The notes under the pieces: model-generated
Database searches by the model: none
Told to the model about the DNA's origin: nothing
The model's input: the letters and a program-made list of their open reading frames with translations, nothing else
In this document: positions 42,810-53,500 of the stretch, piece after piece
Layout of the letters: the number at the start of each line of letters is the position of its first letter
How positions within the stretch are numbered: position 1 is the first letter of the stretch
Source of the DNA: Novosphingobium silvae
Lineage (GTDB): Bacteria; Pseudomonadota; Alphaproteobacteria; Sphingomonadales; Sphingomonadaceae
Direction: 5' to 3'
DNA: 64,000 bases
Assembly: GCF_009856825.1 (NCBI RefSeq)
Contig: NZ_WVTD01000001.1
Coordinates: 434,001 to 498,000, forward strand
Made by a program: the position numbers and the translations under genes

Positions 42810-45800
42810 ATGATCATGGGGCAAAGCATGACGGCGACAGAAAATCCTACCGCTATTTCACTCGACCTGGACAATAACTACCATCGTCCTTTTCGAACCG
42901 TTATAATCGGTAACGAGACACTTCTTGCCGAGTGCGGCAAGCTGTTGCTTCATCACGGTCACGAGATCGTCGCCGTCGTCGCCGCCCCCGGTTCCCCCGC
43001 CGCCGACTGGGCACGCCGCGCAGGGTTGCCGCTGCACGAGAAACCGCGCGACCTTCCGGCCGCCGGCCTTGGTACGGTGGACTACCTCTTCAGCATCTCG
43101 AACCTGTCGGTGCTCGGTCCCGATGTGCTCGCGCTCGCCTCGCGCGCGGCGATCAATTTCCACGACGGTCCCTTGCCCGAGCGCGCCGGGCTGAACACGC
43201 CCGCCTGGGCCCTGCTCGAGGGTGCCGAAAGCCACGGCGTGACCTGGCACCTGATGACGGGAGCGGTGGACGAGGGCGCTGTCCTGATCTGCGAGCATTT
43301 CGAGATCGCCGCGCAGGAAACCGCGCTCTCGCTCAACACCCGCTGCTTCGAGGCCGGGCTGCGCTGCTTTGCGGCCATGATCCGGAACCTCGACGGCACG
43401 ATCGCGCAGGCGCGGCCCCAGGAACGTGCGCCCGACAGGATGTATACCCGCGCCAGCCGTCCTGCGGCCGCGGCCACGATCGACTGGAACCGCCCCGCCG
43501 AAGAGATCGCCGCGATGGTGCGCGCGCTCGACTTCGGGCTCTATGCCAACCCGCTGGGCGCGCCCAAGGCGCTCCTTGGCGATCGGCTGCTGCTGGTGCG
43601 GCAGGTGACGCCGCTGGCGAGCGCATCGGGCCAGGCGCCCGGCACGATGGTGCTGTCCGGCCCCACCCCGGTGGTGGCGACCGCCGATGCAGACCTGAGG
43701 ATCGACAGCCTCGCCACGCTCGACGGCGCGGAACTTTCCGGCGGCGAGCTTTCCCGGATCCTGATCGAGGCGGGCAGCTTCACCTCCCTCGACACCGGCC
43801 CCCTCGCCTTCCTGCGCGGCCAGCTCGACGCGCTCGACGCTGCGGCGGGTCGTCATGAGGCATGGTGGCGCCGGCGCCTGCAGCTTCGCGAAAGCCTGCA
43901 GTTGCCCCAGTTCCGCCCCGGCGCGGCCAGCGCGCAAGGGGAACGCCCCGCTTTCGACATCGCCTTCGACCGGCCGCTGCCCGCCGGCCTCGACCGCTCC
44001 GAAGTGCTGGCCGCCACGTTGCTGTGGCTGGCGCGCGCGGCGGACCGCGACAGCGTGGAAGTGGGCTATGCCGACATGGTGAGCCGGGCTCGGCTCGACG
44101 ATGTGGCGGGCTGGTTCGCTCCCGAAGTTCCGCTGCGGCTGAACGTCGATTTCACCGCCTCTTTCGCGCAGCTGCGCGACGCGGTTCAGGCCGAAGTGGC
44201 CGGGCTTCACCGCCACGTCGCCATCGCGGGCGACCTCATCGCCCGCAGCCCCGAACTGCGCGGCCGCGTGGGATTCGGCCATCCCGTCCGGGTCCGCCTC
44301 GTCGAGAGCCTGGGCGACGCCATCCCCGCCGGCGAGGCGGTGCTCGACCTCGCGATCTGCCTTGAAGACGGCGCGATGCGCTGGAGCTTCGATGCCGCAC
44401 GGATCGACCGCGTCGATGCCGAGGACCTGGCGCGCGGCTTCGATGCCCTCTGCGCCGCCGCCATCGCCGCGCCGACCGCGCCGGTGGGCACCCTTTCCAT
44501 GCTGGATGAGCGCGAGCGCGAACGCGTGCTCCATGACTGGAACGCCACTTCGGGCCCCGTCCCGACGGGCCCTGCATGGTACCACCACTTCACCCAGCAG
44601 GCGGCACGCACGCCCGCGCACACCGCCGTGACCGCGCTGGGCACCTCGCTCAGCTATGCGGAGCTGGACGCGCTGTCGAACCGCATCGCCCATGAACTGG
44701 CAGCGCGCGGGATCGGCCCCGAAGTGCTGGTCGGCCTTCATCTTTCGCGCTCGGTCCAGATGCTCGCGTGCCTGATCGGCGTGCACAAGGCGGGCGGCGC
44801 CTATGTCCCGCTCGACCCCTCTTATCCGGCAGACCGCATCGCCCACATGATCGCGGATTCCGGCCTTGCCCTGATCCTGAGCGAGAGCGGCCTTGCCGCC
44901 GACCTGCCGCAGACGGCGGCGCCGGTCCTCCTTGTCGATGCCATGGCGGCCGACTTCGCCCGGCAGCCCGCCTCGCCCGTCGGCGCGACGGTGGCAGGCG
45001 GGAACCTTGCCTACATGATCTACACATCGGGCTCCACCGGGCTGCCCAAGGGCGTCATGGTCGAACACCATACCCTCCTCAACTTCTATGCCGGCATGGA
45101 CCGCCACATCGAGCCGGAGGGGACCTGGCTTGCGGTGACCAGCCTCAGCTTCGACATCTCGACGCTGGAGCTGATGTGGCCGCTCATGCACGGCTACCAC
45201 GTGGTCATCGCCAGCGAGCGCGAGGTGCGCGGCGACGTCGCCTCAGCCACGGCAACGAGCCGCCCCGTCGGTTTCAGCCTGTTCTACTTCGCCAGCTCCA
45301 ACGCCGGCAGCGCGGCCGAGCAATACGACCTGCTGCTGCAAGGCGCCCGCTTCGCCGATGCCAACGGCTTCGAGGCGATCTGGACGCCCGAGCGCCACTT
45401 CCACGACTTCGGCGGTCCCTACCCCAACCCGGCCGTGACCGCCGCCGCCATCGCCGCCACGACCTCGCGTATCGCCATCCGCGCAGGCAGCGTGGTGGGA
45501 ACGCTCCACCACCCCTTGCGCATCGCCGAGGAATGGGCGCTGGTGGACAATATCTCGAACGGGCGGGTGGGCATCGCCTTCGCCTCGGGCTGGCAGCCCA
45601 ACGACTTCGTGCTGAACCCCGCCGCCTTTGCCGACCGTCCTGCCACGCTGGCGCGCTGCATCGACGACGTGCGCGCCCTGTGGAGAGGCCAGCCGCGCAG
45701 CTATCCCGGGCCCTTGGGCCACGACGTGGAAGTGCTGACCTACCCCCGCCCGGTGCAGCCCGAACTGCCCTGCTGGATCACCTCTGCGGGCAGTGTCTCC

Positions 45801-47549
45801 ACCTTCCGCGAGGCGGGCCGCACGGGCGCCAACGTGCTTACCCACCTTCTTGGCCAGTCGATCGAGGAAGTGGCCGCGAAGATCGCCGCCTACCGCGCCG
45901 CCTGGGCCGAGGCGGGCCATGCCGGCGAAGGCCGCGTCACGCTCATGCTGCACACCTTCCTGGGTGACAGCGAGGCTGCGGTGCGCAAGGCGGTGCGCGG
46001 CCCGCTGATCGAGTACCTTCGCACGTCCACCAATCTCCTGAAGGAATACGCCTGGTCCTTCCCCACGTTCAAGCGAGCGGACGGCACCGTCGAGGTCGCA
46101 GGCAACCGGCTGGAGCTTTCCGATCTCAGCGGCGCGGAAACCGATGCGCTGCTGGAGCATGCCTTCAACCGCTACTTCGAGACCAGCGGCCTGTTCGGCA
46201 CCCCGGACGACAACGTGGCGCTGGTCGAGCGCCTTGCCGGGCTGGGCGTGGACGAGATCGGCTGCCTCGTCGACTTCGGGGTGGATACCCGCACGGTGAT
46301 CGCGCACCTGCCCGCCATCGCCCGCCTGCGCGAGCTGACGCAGGGCGCCGCCACGGCGCAGGAATGCCCGCTGCACGCGCTCATGGCCCGGCACGGCGTC
46401 ACGCACCTCCAGTGCACGCCCTCGCTGCTGCAGGTGCTGGCCGCCGACGATACATCGCGCGCCCAGCTGGCGCGGCTCCAGCGCCTGATGGTGGGAGGAG
46501 AGGCCTTCCCGCCGCAACTGGCGCAGGACATGACGGGGCTTGTCCAGGGCGGCGTCATGAACATGTACGGCCCCACCGAGACGACCGTGTGGTCCGCCGT
46601 CCACGTGCTGGACGCGAGCGACACGGCTCCTCCGCTCGGCCGTCCGCTGCTCAACCAGCAGATCTACATCCTCGACCGGCGCGGACAGCCGGTACGGCAG
46701 GGAACGCCGGGAGAGCTCGTGATCGGCGGGGCGGGCGTGGTGCGCGGCTATCACGCGCGGCCCGAACTGACGGCGGAGCGCTTCACCGCCCATCCCTTTA
46801 TCCCGGGCGAGCGGGCCTATCGCACCGGCGACCTTGCCCGCCAGCGCGCGGATGGAACTCTCGAATTCCTCGGCCGTCTCGACCACCAGGTGAAGATCCG
46901 CGGCTACCGCATCGAACTGGGCGAGATCGAGGCCGCGCTGACCGCGCACCCCGGTGTCACCGAAGCGGTGGTCGTGCCCCGCCGGGAAGGCACGGCCACC
47001 CGCCTCGTCGCCTACCTTGCGCCCCGCGACGATGCCCCTGCCGTGGAAGACCTGCGGACGTACCTGCGCGAAAGCCTGCCCGACTTCATGGTGCCCGGCA
47101 ACTTCGTGCTGCTCGACGCGCTGCCCCGCACGCCCAACGGCAAGATCGACCGCAAGGCGCTGCCCGAGCCGGTCTCCGTGGTGGTCGATAACCTCGAGGC
47201 CGAGGCCGCCATCGCCGCCAACGGGATCGAGGCGCAGATCCGCAGCATATGGTGCGACCTGCTGAAGCTGGGGCAAGTGCGCCTGACCGACAACTTCTTC
47301 GACATCGGGGGTCACTCGCTGCTTGCGATCCAGGTCCACCGCCGCCTTTGCGCCGAACTGGAACAGCCGGTCCAGCTGACCGACATCTTCCGCTTTCCCA
47401 CCATCGCCTCGCTCGGTGCGCACCTTTCGGGTGCGAGCGCGGCCGATGGCACCAGCAACGCCGCCGCGCTCGGCGGCCAGAACCGCGCCGAGATGCGCCG
47501 CGACATGAACCGTCGCCGCAGCATGGCCCGCGCCGGGATGAGGGTCTGA
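42810..47549 (+). CDS. NRPS: formyltransferase - half C - A (interrupted by luciferase-like monooxygenase) - PCP
   Basis: 1579 residues from ATG 42810; ATG 42816 and 42828 are alternatives. Domains: formyltransferase about 25-320 with Asn116, His118 and Asp154, spaced exactly as the catalytic N-x-H...D triad of methionyl-tRNA formyltransferase; C-terminal half of a condensation domain about 349-565, no HHxxxDG; adenylation part 1 about 595-812 (IYTSGSTGLPKG, FDISTLEL); MupA/Atu3671-type flavin monooxygenase about 820-1175 (IWTPERHFHDFGGPYPNPAV, HHPLRIAEEW, SNGRVGIAFASGW); adenylation part 2 about 1185-1455 (MYGPTETTVWS, YRTGDLAR, NGKIDRK); carrier about 1470-1545 with phosphopantetheine Ser1503 (DIGGHSLL). 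Pocket residues I read as D-I-L-Q-M-G-M-V-W-K, close to glycine codes. Inferred role: load glycine, oxidise it on the carrier, formylate it or its amine, pass it to the PKS 3 bases downstream. Product unknown. Confidence 0.93.
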   Translation: MIMGQSMTATENPTAISLDLDNNYHRPFRTVIIGNETLLAECGKLLLHHGHEIVAVVAAPGSPAADWARRAGLPLHEKPRDLPAAGLGTVDYLFSISNLSVLGPDVLALASRAAINFHDGPLPERAGLNTPAWALLEGAESHGVTWHLMTGAVDEGAVLICEHFEIAAQETALSLNTRCFEAGLRCFAAMIRNLDGTIAQARPQERAPDRMYTRASRPAAAATIDWNRPAEEIAAMVRALDFGLYANPLGAPKALLGDRLLLVRQVTPLASASGQAPGTMVLSGPTPVVATADADLRIDSLATLDGAELSGGELSRILIEAGSFTSLDTGPLAFLRGQLDALDAAAGRHEAWWRRRLQLRESLQLPQFRPGAASAQGERPAFDIAFDRPLPAGLDRSEVLAATLLWLARAADRDSVEVGYADMVSRARLDDVAGWFAPEVPLRLNVDFTASFAQLRDAVQAEVAGLHRHVAIAGDLIARSPELRGRVGFGHPVRVRLVESLGDAIPAGEAVLDLAICLEDGAMRWSFDAARIDRVDAEDLARGFDALCAAAIAAPTAPVGTLSMLDERERERVLHDWNATSGPVPTGPAWYHHFTQQAARTPAHTAVTALGTSLSYAELDALSNRIAHELAARGIGPEVLVGLHLSRSVQMLACLIGVHKAGGAYVPLDPSYPADRIAHMIADSGLALILSESGLAADLPQTAAPVLLVDAMAADFARQPASPVGATVAGGNLAYMIYTSGSTGLPKGVMVEHHTLLNFYAGMDRHIEPEGTWLAVTSLSFDISTLELMWPLMHGYHVVIASEREVRGDVASATATSRPVGFSLFYFASSNAGSAAEQYDLLLQGARFADANGFEAIWTPERHFHDFGGPYPNPAVTAAAIAATTSRIAIRAGSVVGTLHHPLRIAEEWALVDNISNGRVGIAFASGWQPNDFVLNPAAFADRPATLARCIDDVRALWRGQPRSYPGPLGHDVEVLTYPRPVQPELPCWITSAGSVSTFREAGRTGANVLTHLLGQSIEEVAAKIAAYRAAWAEAGHAGEGRVTLMLHTFLGDSEAAVRKAVRGPLIEYLRTSTNLLKEYAWSFPTFKRADGTVEVAGNRLELSDLSGAETDALLEHAFNRYFETSGLFGTPDDNVALVERLAGLGVDEIGCLVDFGVDTRTVIAHLPAIARLRELTQGAATAQECPLHALMARHGVTHLQCTPSLLQVLAADDTSRAQLARLQRLMVGGEAFPPQLAQDMTGLVQGGVMNMYGPTETTVWSAVHVLDASDTAPPLGRPLLNQQIYILDRRGQPVRQGTPGELVIGGAGVVRGYHARPELTAERFTAHPFIPGERAYRTGDLARQRADGTLEFLGRLDHQVKIRGYRIELGEIEAALTAHPGVTEAVVVPRREGTATRLVAYLAPRDDAPAVEDLRTYLRESLPDFMVPGNFVLLDALPRTPNGKIDRKALPEPVSVVVDNLEAEAAIAANGIEAQIRSIWCDLLKLGQVRLTDNFFDIGGHSLLAIQVHRRLCAELEQPVQLTDIFRFPTIASLGAHLSGASAADGTSNAAALGGQNRAEMRRDMNRRRSMARAGMRV

Positions 47550-47552
47550 ACC

Positions 47553-50500
47553 ATGCATGAGCCCATCGGATCGTTCGACGGGGACAACTTCCCCGGCACG
47601 GAGAACGCCATCGCCATCGTCGGAATGTCGTGCCGCTTCGCCGGCGTGCGCAGCCCCGACACCTTCTGGCAGCTGCTGCGCGAAGGGCGCGAGGCGGTGG
47701 AGACCTTTCCGGAAGACGAGCTTCTCTCCGCCGGAGTCCCGCCAGCCCTGCTGCGCAACCCCGCCTACGTCCGGCGGGGCGCTCCTCTCGCGGATATGGA
47801 ATGCTTCGACCCTGCGCTGTTCGGCCTTTCGAAGCGCGATGCGTCGATCATGGATCCGCAGCACCGGCACTTCCTGGAATGCGCGTGGGAAGCGCTGGAG
47901 GATGCAGGCCACACGCCCGCGGGCTTCGAGGGGCCCATCGGCGTCTTCGCGGGATCTGGCCACAACGCCTACATGCCCTACAACCTGCTCACCAACGGCA
48001 AGCTGGTGGACGAGGTCGGCCTGTTCCTGCTGCGCCACACCAGCAACGACAAGGACTTCCTGACCACGCGCGTCTCCTACCTGCTCGACCTCAAGGGGCC
48101 GAGCATCAACGTGCAGACCGCCTGCTCCACTTCGCTGGTGTCGATCCACATGGCGGCCCAGAGCCTGCTTTCGGGTGAGTGCGACATGGCGCTGGCGGGC
48201 GGCGCCTCGATCGAGCTGCCGCATCGCCAGGGCTACCTGTACGAGGAAGGCGAGATCCTTTCGCCAGACGGGCACTGCCGCCCCTTCGATGCGCAGTCGA
48301 AAGGCACCGTGTTCGGCAGCGGCGTCGCCGTCGTGGCGCTGCGGCGGCTCGAGGACGCGATCGCGAGCGGCGACCACATCCATGCGGTGATCCGGGGTTC
48401 CGCGATCAACAACGACGGCAGCGGCAAGGTGGGCTATCTGGCCCCGAGCGTCGACGGGCAGGCCGCGGTGATCGCCGAGGCGCTTGCCGTCTCGGGCGTT
48501 GATCCCTCGGGCATCGACTATGTCGAGGCGCACGGCACCGGCACCCCCATCGGCGATCCCATCGAGGTCGCCGCGCTCCGGCAGGCTTTCGCGCAAGGCG
48601 GCCCCCGCGACGCGCCTTGCGGGCTCGGCTCGGTCAAGGCGAACATCGGCCATACCGATACCGCAGCGGGCGCGGCGGGCATCATCAAGGTGGCGCTCGC
48701 CCTTCGCCACGAAGAGCTGCCGCCGGTTCCCCACTTCACCGCTCCCAATCCCGAATGCGCACTGGATGCCGGCCCCTTCCGGGTGCAGGCCGCCAGCGCG
48801 CGCTGGCCCCGACGCGACGAACGCCCCCGTCGCGCCGGGGTCAGCTCCCTGGGCGTGGGCGGCACCAATGCCCACGTCGTCATGGAGGAAGCCCCCGTGC
48901 GGGCCCCCGGCGGGCCAAGCCGGCGGCGCCAGCTCCTCGTGACGTCCGGCGCCAGCGAAACCGCGGCCGACGCCAACGCCGCCGCGCTTGCCGACCACTT
49001 CGCCACTCACGCCGGGACCGGGCTGGCCGATGCCGCCTTCACGCTCGCGCAGGGCCGCCGCCATCTTGCCTGGCGCCGCTTCGCCGTGGCGCAGAACGCA
49101 GAGGGCGCGGCCAGTGCCCTCGCCGCTGCCAGCCGCCATGCCTCGGCCCGGCAGCCGGCGGTCCCCGGCCGCCCGGTCGCCTTCCAGTTCTGCGGTGGCG
49201 GGCTGCAGCATGTCGACATGGCGCACGGCCTCTACGAGAGCGAGCCCGCCTTCCGCGCCGACATCGACCGCGGCCTTGCCGTTCTTGCACGCATCGGCGT
49301 GCCGGAACTGAAGCGCTGGCTGTTCCCCGCCGAGAGCGAGCGCGTAGAGGCCGCCGCGCAGCTTGAGCGGCCCTCCAACGCCCTGCCCGCGCTGTTCCTG
49401 GTGCAGACGGCGCTGGCGCGCTTGTGGATGTCGCTCGGCATCGTTCCCACGGCCATGATCGGCCACAGCTGCGGGGAATATGCCGCAGCCCACATCGCGG
49501 GCGTGATCGACCTGGAAACCGGTCTTCGCATCGTCCACGCGCGCGGCCGCCTGTTCGAGACGACGGCAAGCGGCGGCATGATCAGCGTGCCCCTGTCGGA
49601 GGCGGAGCTTGCCCCGCTGCTTCCCCCCCAGCTTTCCATCGCCACGATCAATGCGCCCGGCCTTTGCGTGGTTTCCGGCGCTGCGCAGGCGATCGAGAGC
49701 TTCCTCGCCCAGCTGCGCGCGAAGGAGATCGAGGCGCAGGCGATCCCGATCGAGGTCGCCGCGCACTCTGCCATGCTCGACCCGATCCTGCCGGAATTCC
49801 GCGCCCTGCTGCGCAGCCTGACCTTCAGCCCGCCGCAGATCCCTTTCGCTTCCAATCTCACGGGCAAGTGGGTGGAAGCCTCGGAGGCGACCGATCCGGA
49901 ATACTGGGTGCGCCACTTGCGCGAACCGGTTCGCTACACCGACGGATTGCAGTGCCTGCTTGCACAAGGCGAGCAGGTGCTTCTCGAAGTGGGACCGGGG
50001 CGCAGCATGACGAGCCTTGCCCGCCAGCACCCGGCGCGGCGCCCTTCCCAGCCGCTCGTCGCTTCCATGCGCCACCCGCAGGAGGACGTAGCCGACGACC
50101 AGCGCCTGCTGGAAGCGTTGGGAGAGCTCTGGGCGCTCGGCGTCGATCCGGACTGGCAGGCCTTCTGGGGGGAGGAGCGCCGCCTGCGCCTGCCGCTTCC
50201 CACCTATCGTTTCGATCGCCAGCGCCACTGGGTGGAACCGGGCGCCACGCTGCACCACGCGGGCACAAAGGCCGACAGCGATGCACGCCTCGCGCTGGAG
50301 GACTGGGCTCATGAGCCGGTCTGGAGCCGCGAGAACCTGCCCCCGGCACCCCCACCCACCGGCCCGGCGCTGGTGCTGTGCGGCAGCGACGGCTTTGGCG
50401 AGACGCTCGCCCGTCGCCTGCGCGATCGCGGCGTGCCGACGGTGACGGTCAGCGTCGCCGCCCGCTACGGCGAAAGCGGCGAACACTTCTGCCTGCAACC

Positions 50501-53500
50501 CACCCGGCGCGAAGACTGGGCGCGCCTGTTCGCCCGGCTTGCCACCACTGCGCGGATGCCCGGGCAGGTTTACCACGCCTGGCTCGCCAACGGTTCCGGC
50601 ACCCGCCGCAGGCCCGCTTTAGCCGAGCAGACGGTGCTGGATCTCGGGCTTCATGCCCTGATCGCGCTTTCTCCCGAACTCGCCGCACTGACGGATGAGA
50701 ACGCGATCGTCCTCGGCCTCGTTACCGACAACGCCCAGCGCGTGGCGGGCGAGACCGGCCTGCTTCCGCTCAAGGCCACGGCGCTCGGCGCTGCGCGCAC
50801 GGTTGGCGCGGAGTACCCCGGCATCGAAGTGCGCGCCATCGACATCGACCCCTCGGCCGCTGCTTCCCCCACCCTCACGGCACGGCAGGCGGACGCGGTG
50901 ATCGACGAGATCTCGCTGGGGCGCGAGGCGCGCGGCGCTGTGGGCGGAGACGTGGCCCTGCGCGCGGGCGAGCGCTGGCGCCTCGGCTACCAGGGCGTGC
51001 GCGGGCCCCTCTCCCCGGCTGAGGAGACATGGCTGGAGGAGCGCGGCACCTACCTTGTCACCGGAGGCCTCGGCGGCCTTGGCCTTGCCATCGCCGACCA
51101 CCTCGCCCACCGCTGGAAGGCACGCCTGATCCTGGTGGGGCGCAGCGCCCTGCCCCCGCGCGACCAGTGGGCCCAGATGCTCTCACGCGGAGAGCTTGCG
51201 CTCGGCATCGAGGAGAAGGTGCGCAGGCTCCTCGCGCTCGAGGCGGCAGGCGCCGAGATCGAGCTGCTGCAGGCCGACGTGGCGGACGAGCGGGCACTCG
51301 CACGCGGCATTCGCCGCGCGTGCGAGCGCCTTGGCCGCATCGACGGGGTGTTCCACGCCGCCGGCACACTGGACGACGGCCTCATCGAAACGCGGACTCG
51401 CGCTGCGGTGGAAACGGTGCTGCGCCCCAAGGTCGCAGGCACGCTGGCGCTGGAAGCGGCGCTGGCCGGCCATTCGCCCCGGTTCATGCTCCTGTTCTCC
51501 TCCATCAGCGCCTTTGCGGGCATCGCGGGGCAGGTGGACTATGCGGCCGCCAATGCCTTCCTTGATGCCTATGCACAGGCGCGGCGAGGCGATCCGCTGA
51601 CGCGCGTGCAGTCGGTCGGATGGAGCCAGTGGGCCGAAGTCGGCATGGCCGCCTCGCTCGGCAGCCGCGACGGCTGCGCGAGCGCTCTTCCCGAAGACCT
51701 CGGCACCGGGAAGACGGTGGCGCACCCCTTCCTCGAGCGGGTCTGCACCATCTCCGATGATGAATTCGTGGTCACCGGCATCCTAACCCCCGAACGGCAT
51801 TGGGTGCTCGATGAGCATCGCGTCGTCGATGCCGGTGCGCTGCTGCCCGGGACATCCCTGCTGGAGATGTCCCGGGCAGCAGTTGCGCTCGTATGCGAAG
51901 GGCCGCTGGAGCTGTCGGACTTCACGTTCCTCAAGCCATTCGCGGTCCCGGACGGTACCGCGCGCGAACTGCGCATCCATGTGCGCAGGCGCGCAGGCGC
52001 GGGCTGGCGGGTGCGGCTTCTCGGCCGCCCCGTCCAGCCCGGGCCCGCCGGTTGGACCGAGCATGCCCACGGGCTCGTGCGCGCTCACGCGCTCCCCCCA
52101 CTGCGCGCCTCGCTCGACCTTGGCGCCATTGCCGAGCGCTGCGCGCCTGCACGCTGCGGGGCGCAGGACCAGCCGATGATGGCATTCGGCCCACGCTGGA
52201 ACACCGTCTCGCAAGCCCTTGCCAACGCACAGGGCCCCGAAGCACTGCTCCAGCTCGACCTGCCCGAGGCGTTCCATGGCGAAGTGGCGGATTTCGGCCT
52301 TCACCCCGCCCTGCTCGACTTCGCGACCGCAGGTGCGCAAACGCTGATCCCCGGCCGCGACCCCTCGCGCGCGTTCTATGCACCGTTCACCTACCGCCGC
52401 TTCCTGGCCTACGCGCCGCTGCCCGCCCGCATCTGGAGCCACGTGCGCCTGGTCTCGGGCGACGAGACCGGCCACACCGCGGTCTTCAACGTCACCATCA
52501 CCGATGCCGACGGGCTGGTCCTCGCCGAAGTGCGTGAGTTCACGATGATGCGCATGGCCGATGCGGCCCTGCTCTCTGCCCGGGCGGCACCGCTTGCCGA
52601 AGCACCGGCCGCCACCGCCGCGACGAGCGGCGATGGATGGGCCCCCGCGGCAGAAGGTATCCTTCCCGAGGAAGGCGTCGAGGTCGTCGCGCGCCTGCTC
52701 TCGGGCCGCAGCGGATCGCACACGGTGATCTCGCCCTATGAACTGGACGGCGTCCTTTCCCGCCTGCGCGCGCCACCACGCGCCGTGCGGCGGGACGGCG
52801 CGGGTGGCGGGGCGGCAGGCGAAGCGGCGGACCTGCCGGCAACCCCGGTCGAGCAGGTCATCGCCGACCTTTGGTGCGAGCTCCTGGGAATGGAAGCGGT
52901 GGGCCGTCACGACAACTTCTTCGACCTTGGCGGGCACTCGCTGCTGGCGGTGCAGTTCACCAACCGCCTGCGCCGCAAGACGGGCAAGACCCTGCCCCTC
53001 GCAACGATGCTGGGCCAGCCCACCGTCGCAAACCTCGCTGCCGTGATCGACCCCGAGGGACGCGCGCCCGACATCGCCGCCGCCGGCGGGGAGCAGCTGC
53101 CCTCGGGCGTCGTCACCATCCGCAAGGGATCGCAGGTCACGCCGCTGTTCTTCGTGCATGACGGCCTTGGCGAGACGCTGCTCTACCGCGGCCTTGCCCT
53201 GAGGCTCGATCCCGCGCGCCCGATCCTGGGACTGGAGCCGCTGCGCAAGGCGGACGGCAACTACGCCCACACTCGGATCGACGAGATGGCAAGCCACTAC
53301 ATCCAGCAGATGCGCGCCGTTCAGGCACATGGGCCCTATCTTCTCGCCGGGCTTTGCGCGGGCGGCGTCATCGCTTTCGAGATGGCGCAGCAGCTGCAGG
53401 GCGCAGGCCAGCAGGTGGCGTTCGTCGGCATCATCGACGCGGCCGACGTGGAGGCACGCAAGCACCGCTTCGGCGAATCGCGCGCGCGCCTCGCCCGGGT

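Noticed and set aside
45243..50576. A 1777-codon open frame on the minus strand
   Set aside because: It is antisense to the NRPS and PKS, is rich in Arg, Gly, His and Ala with no domain, and is a GC-rich codon shadow of the real genes.
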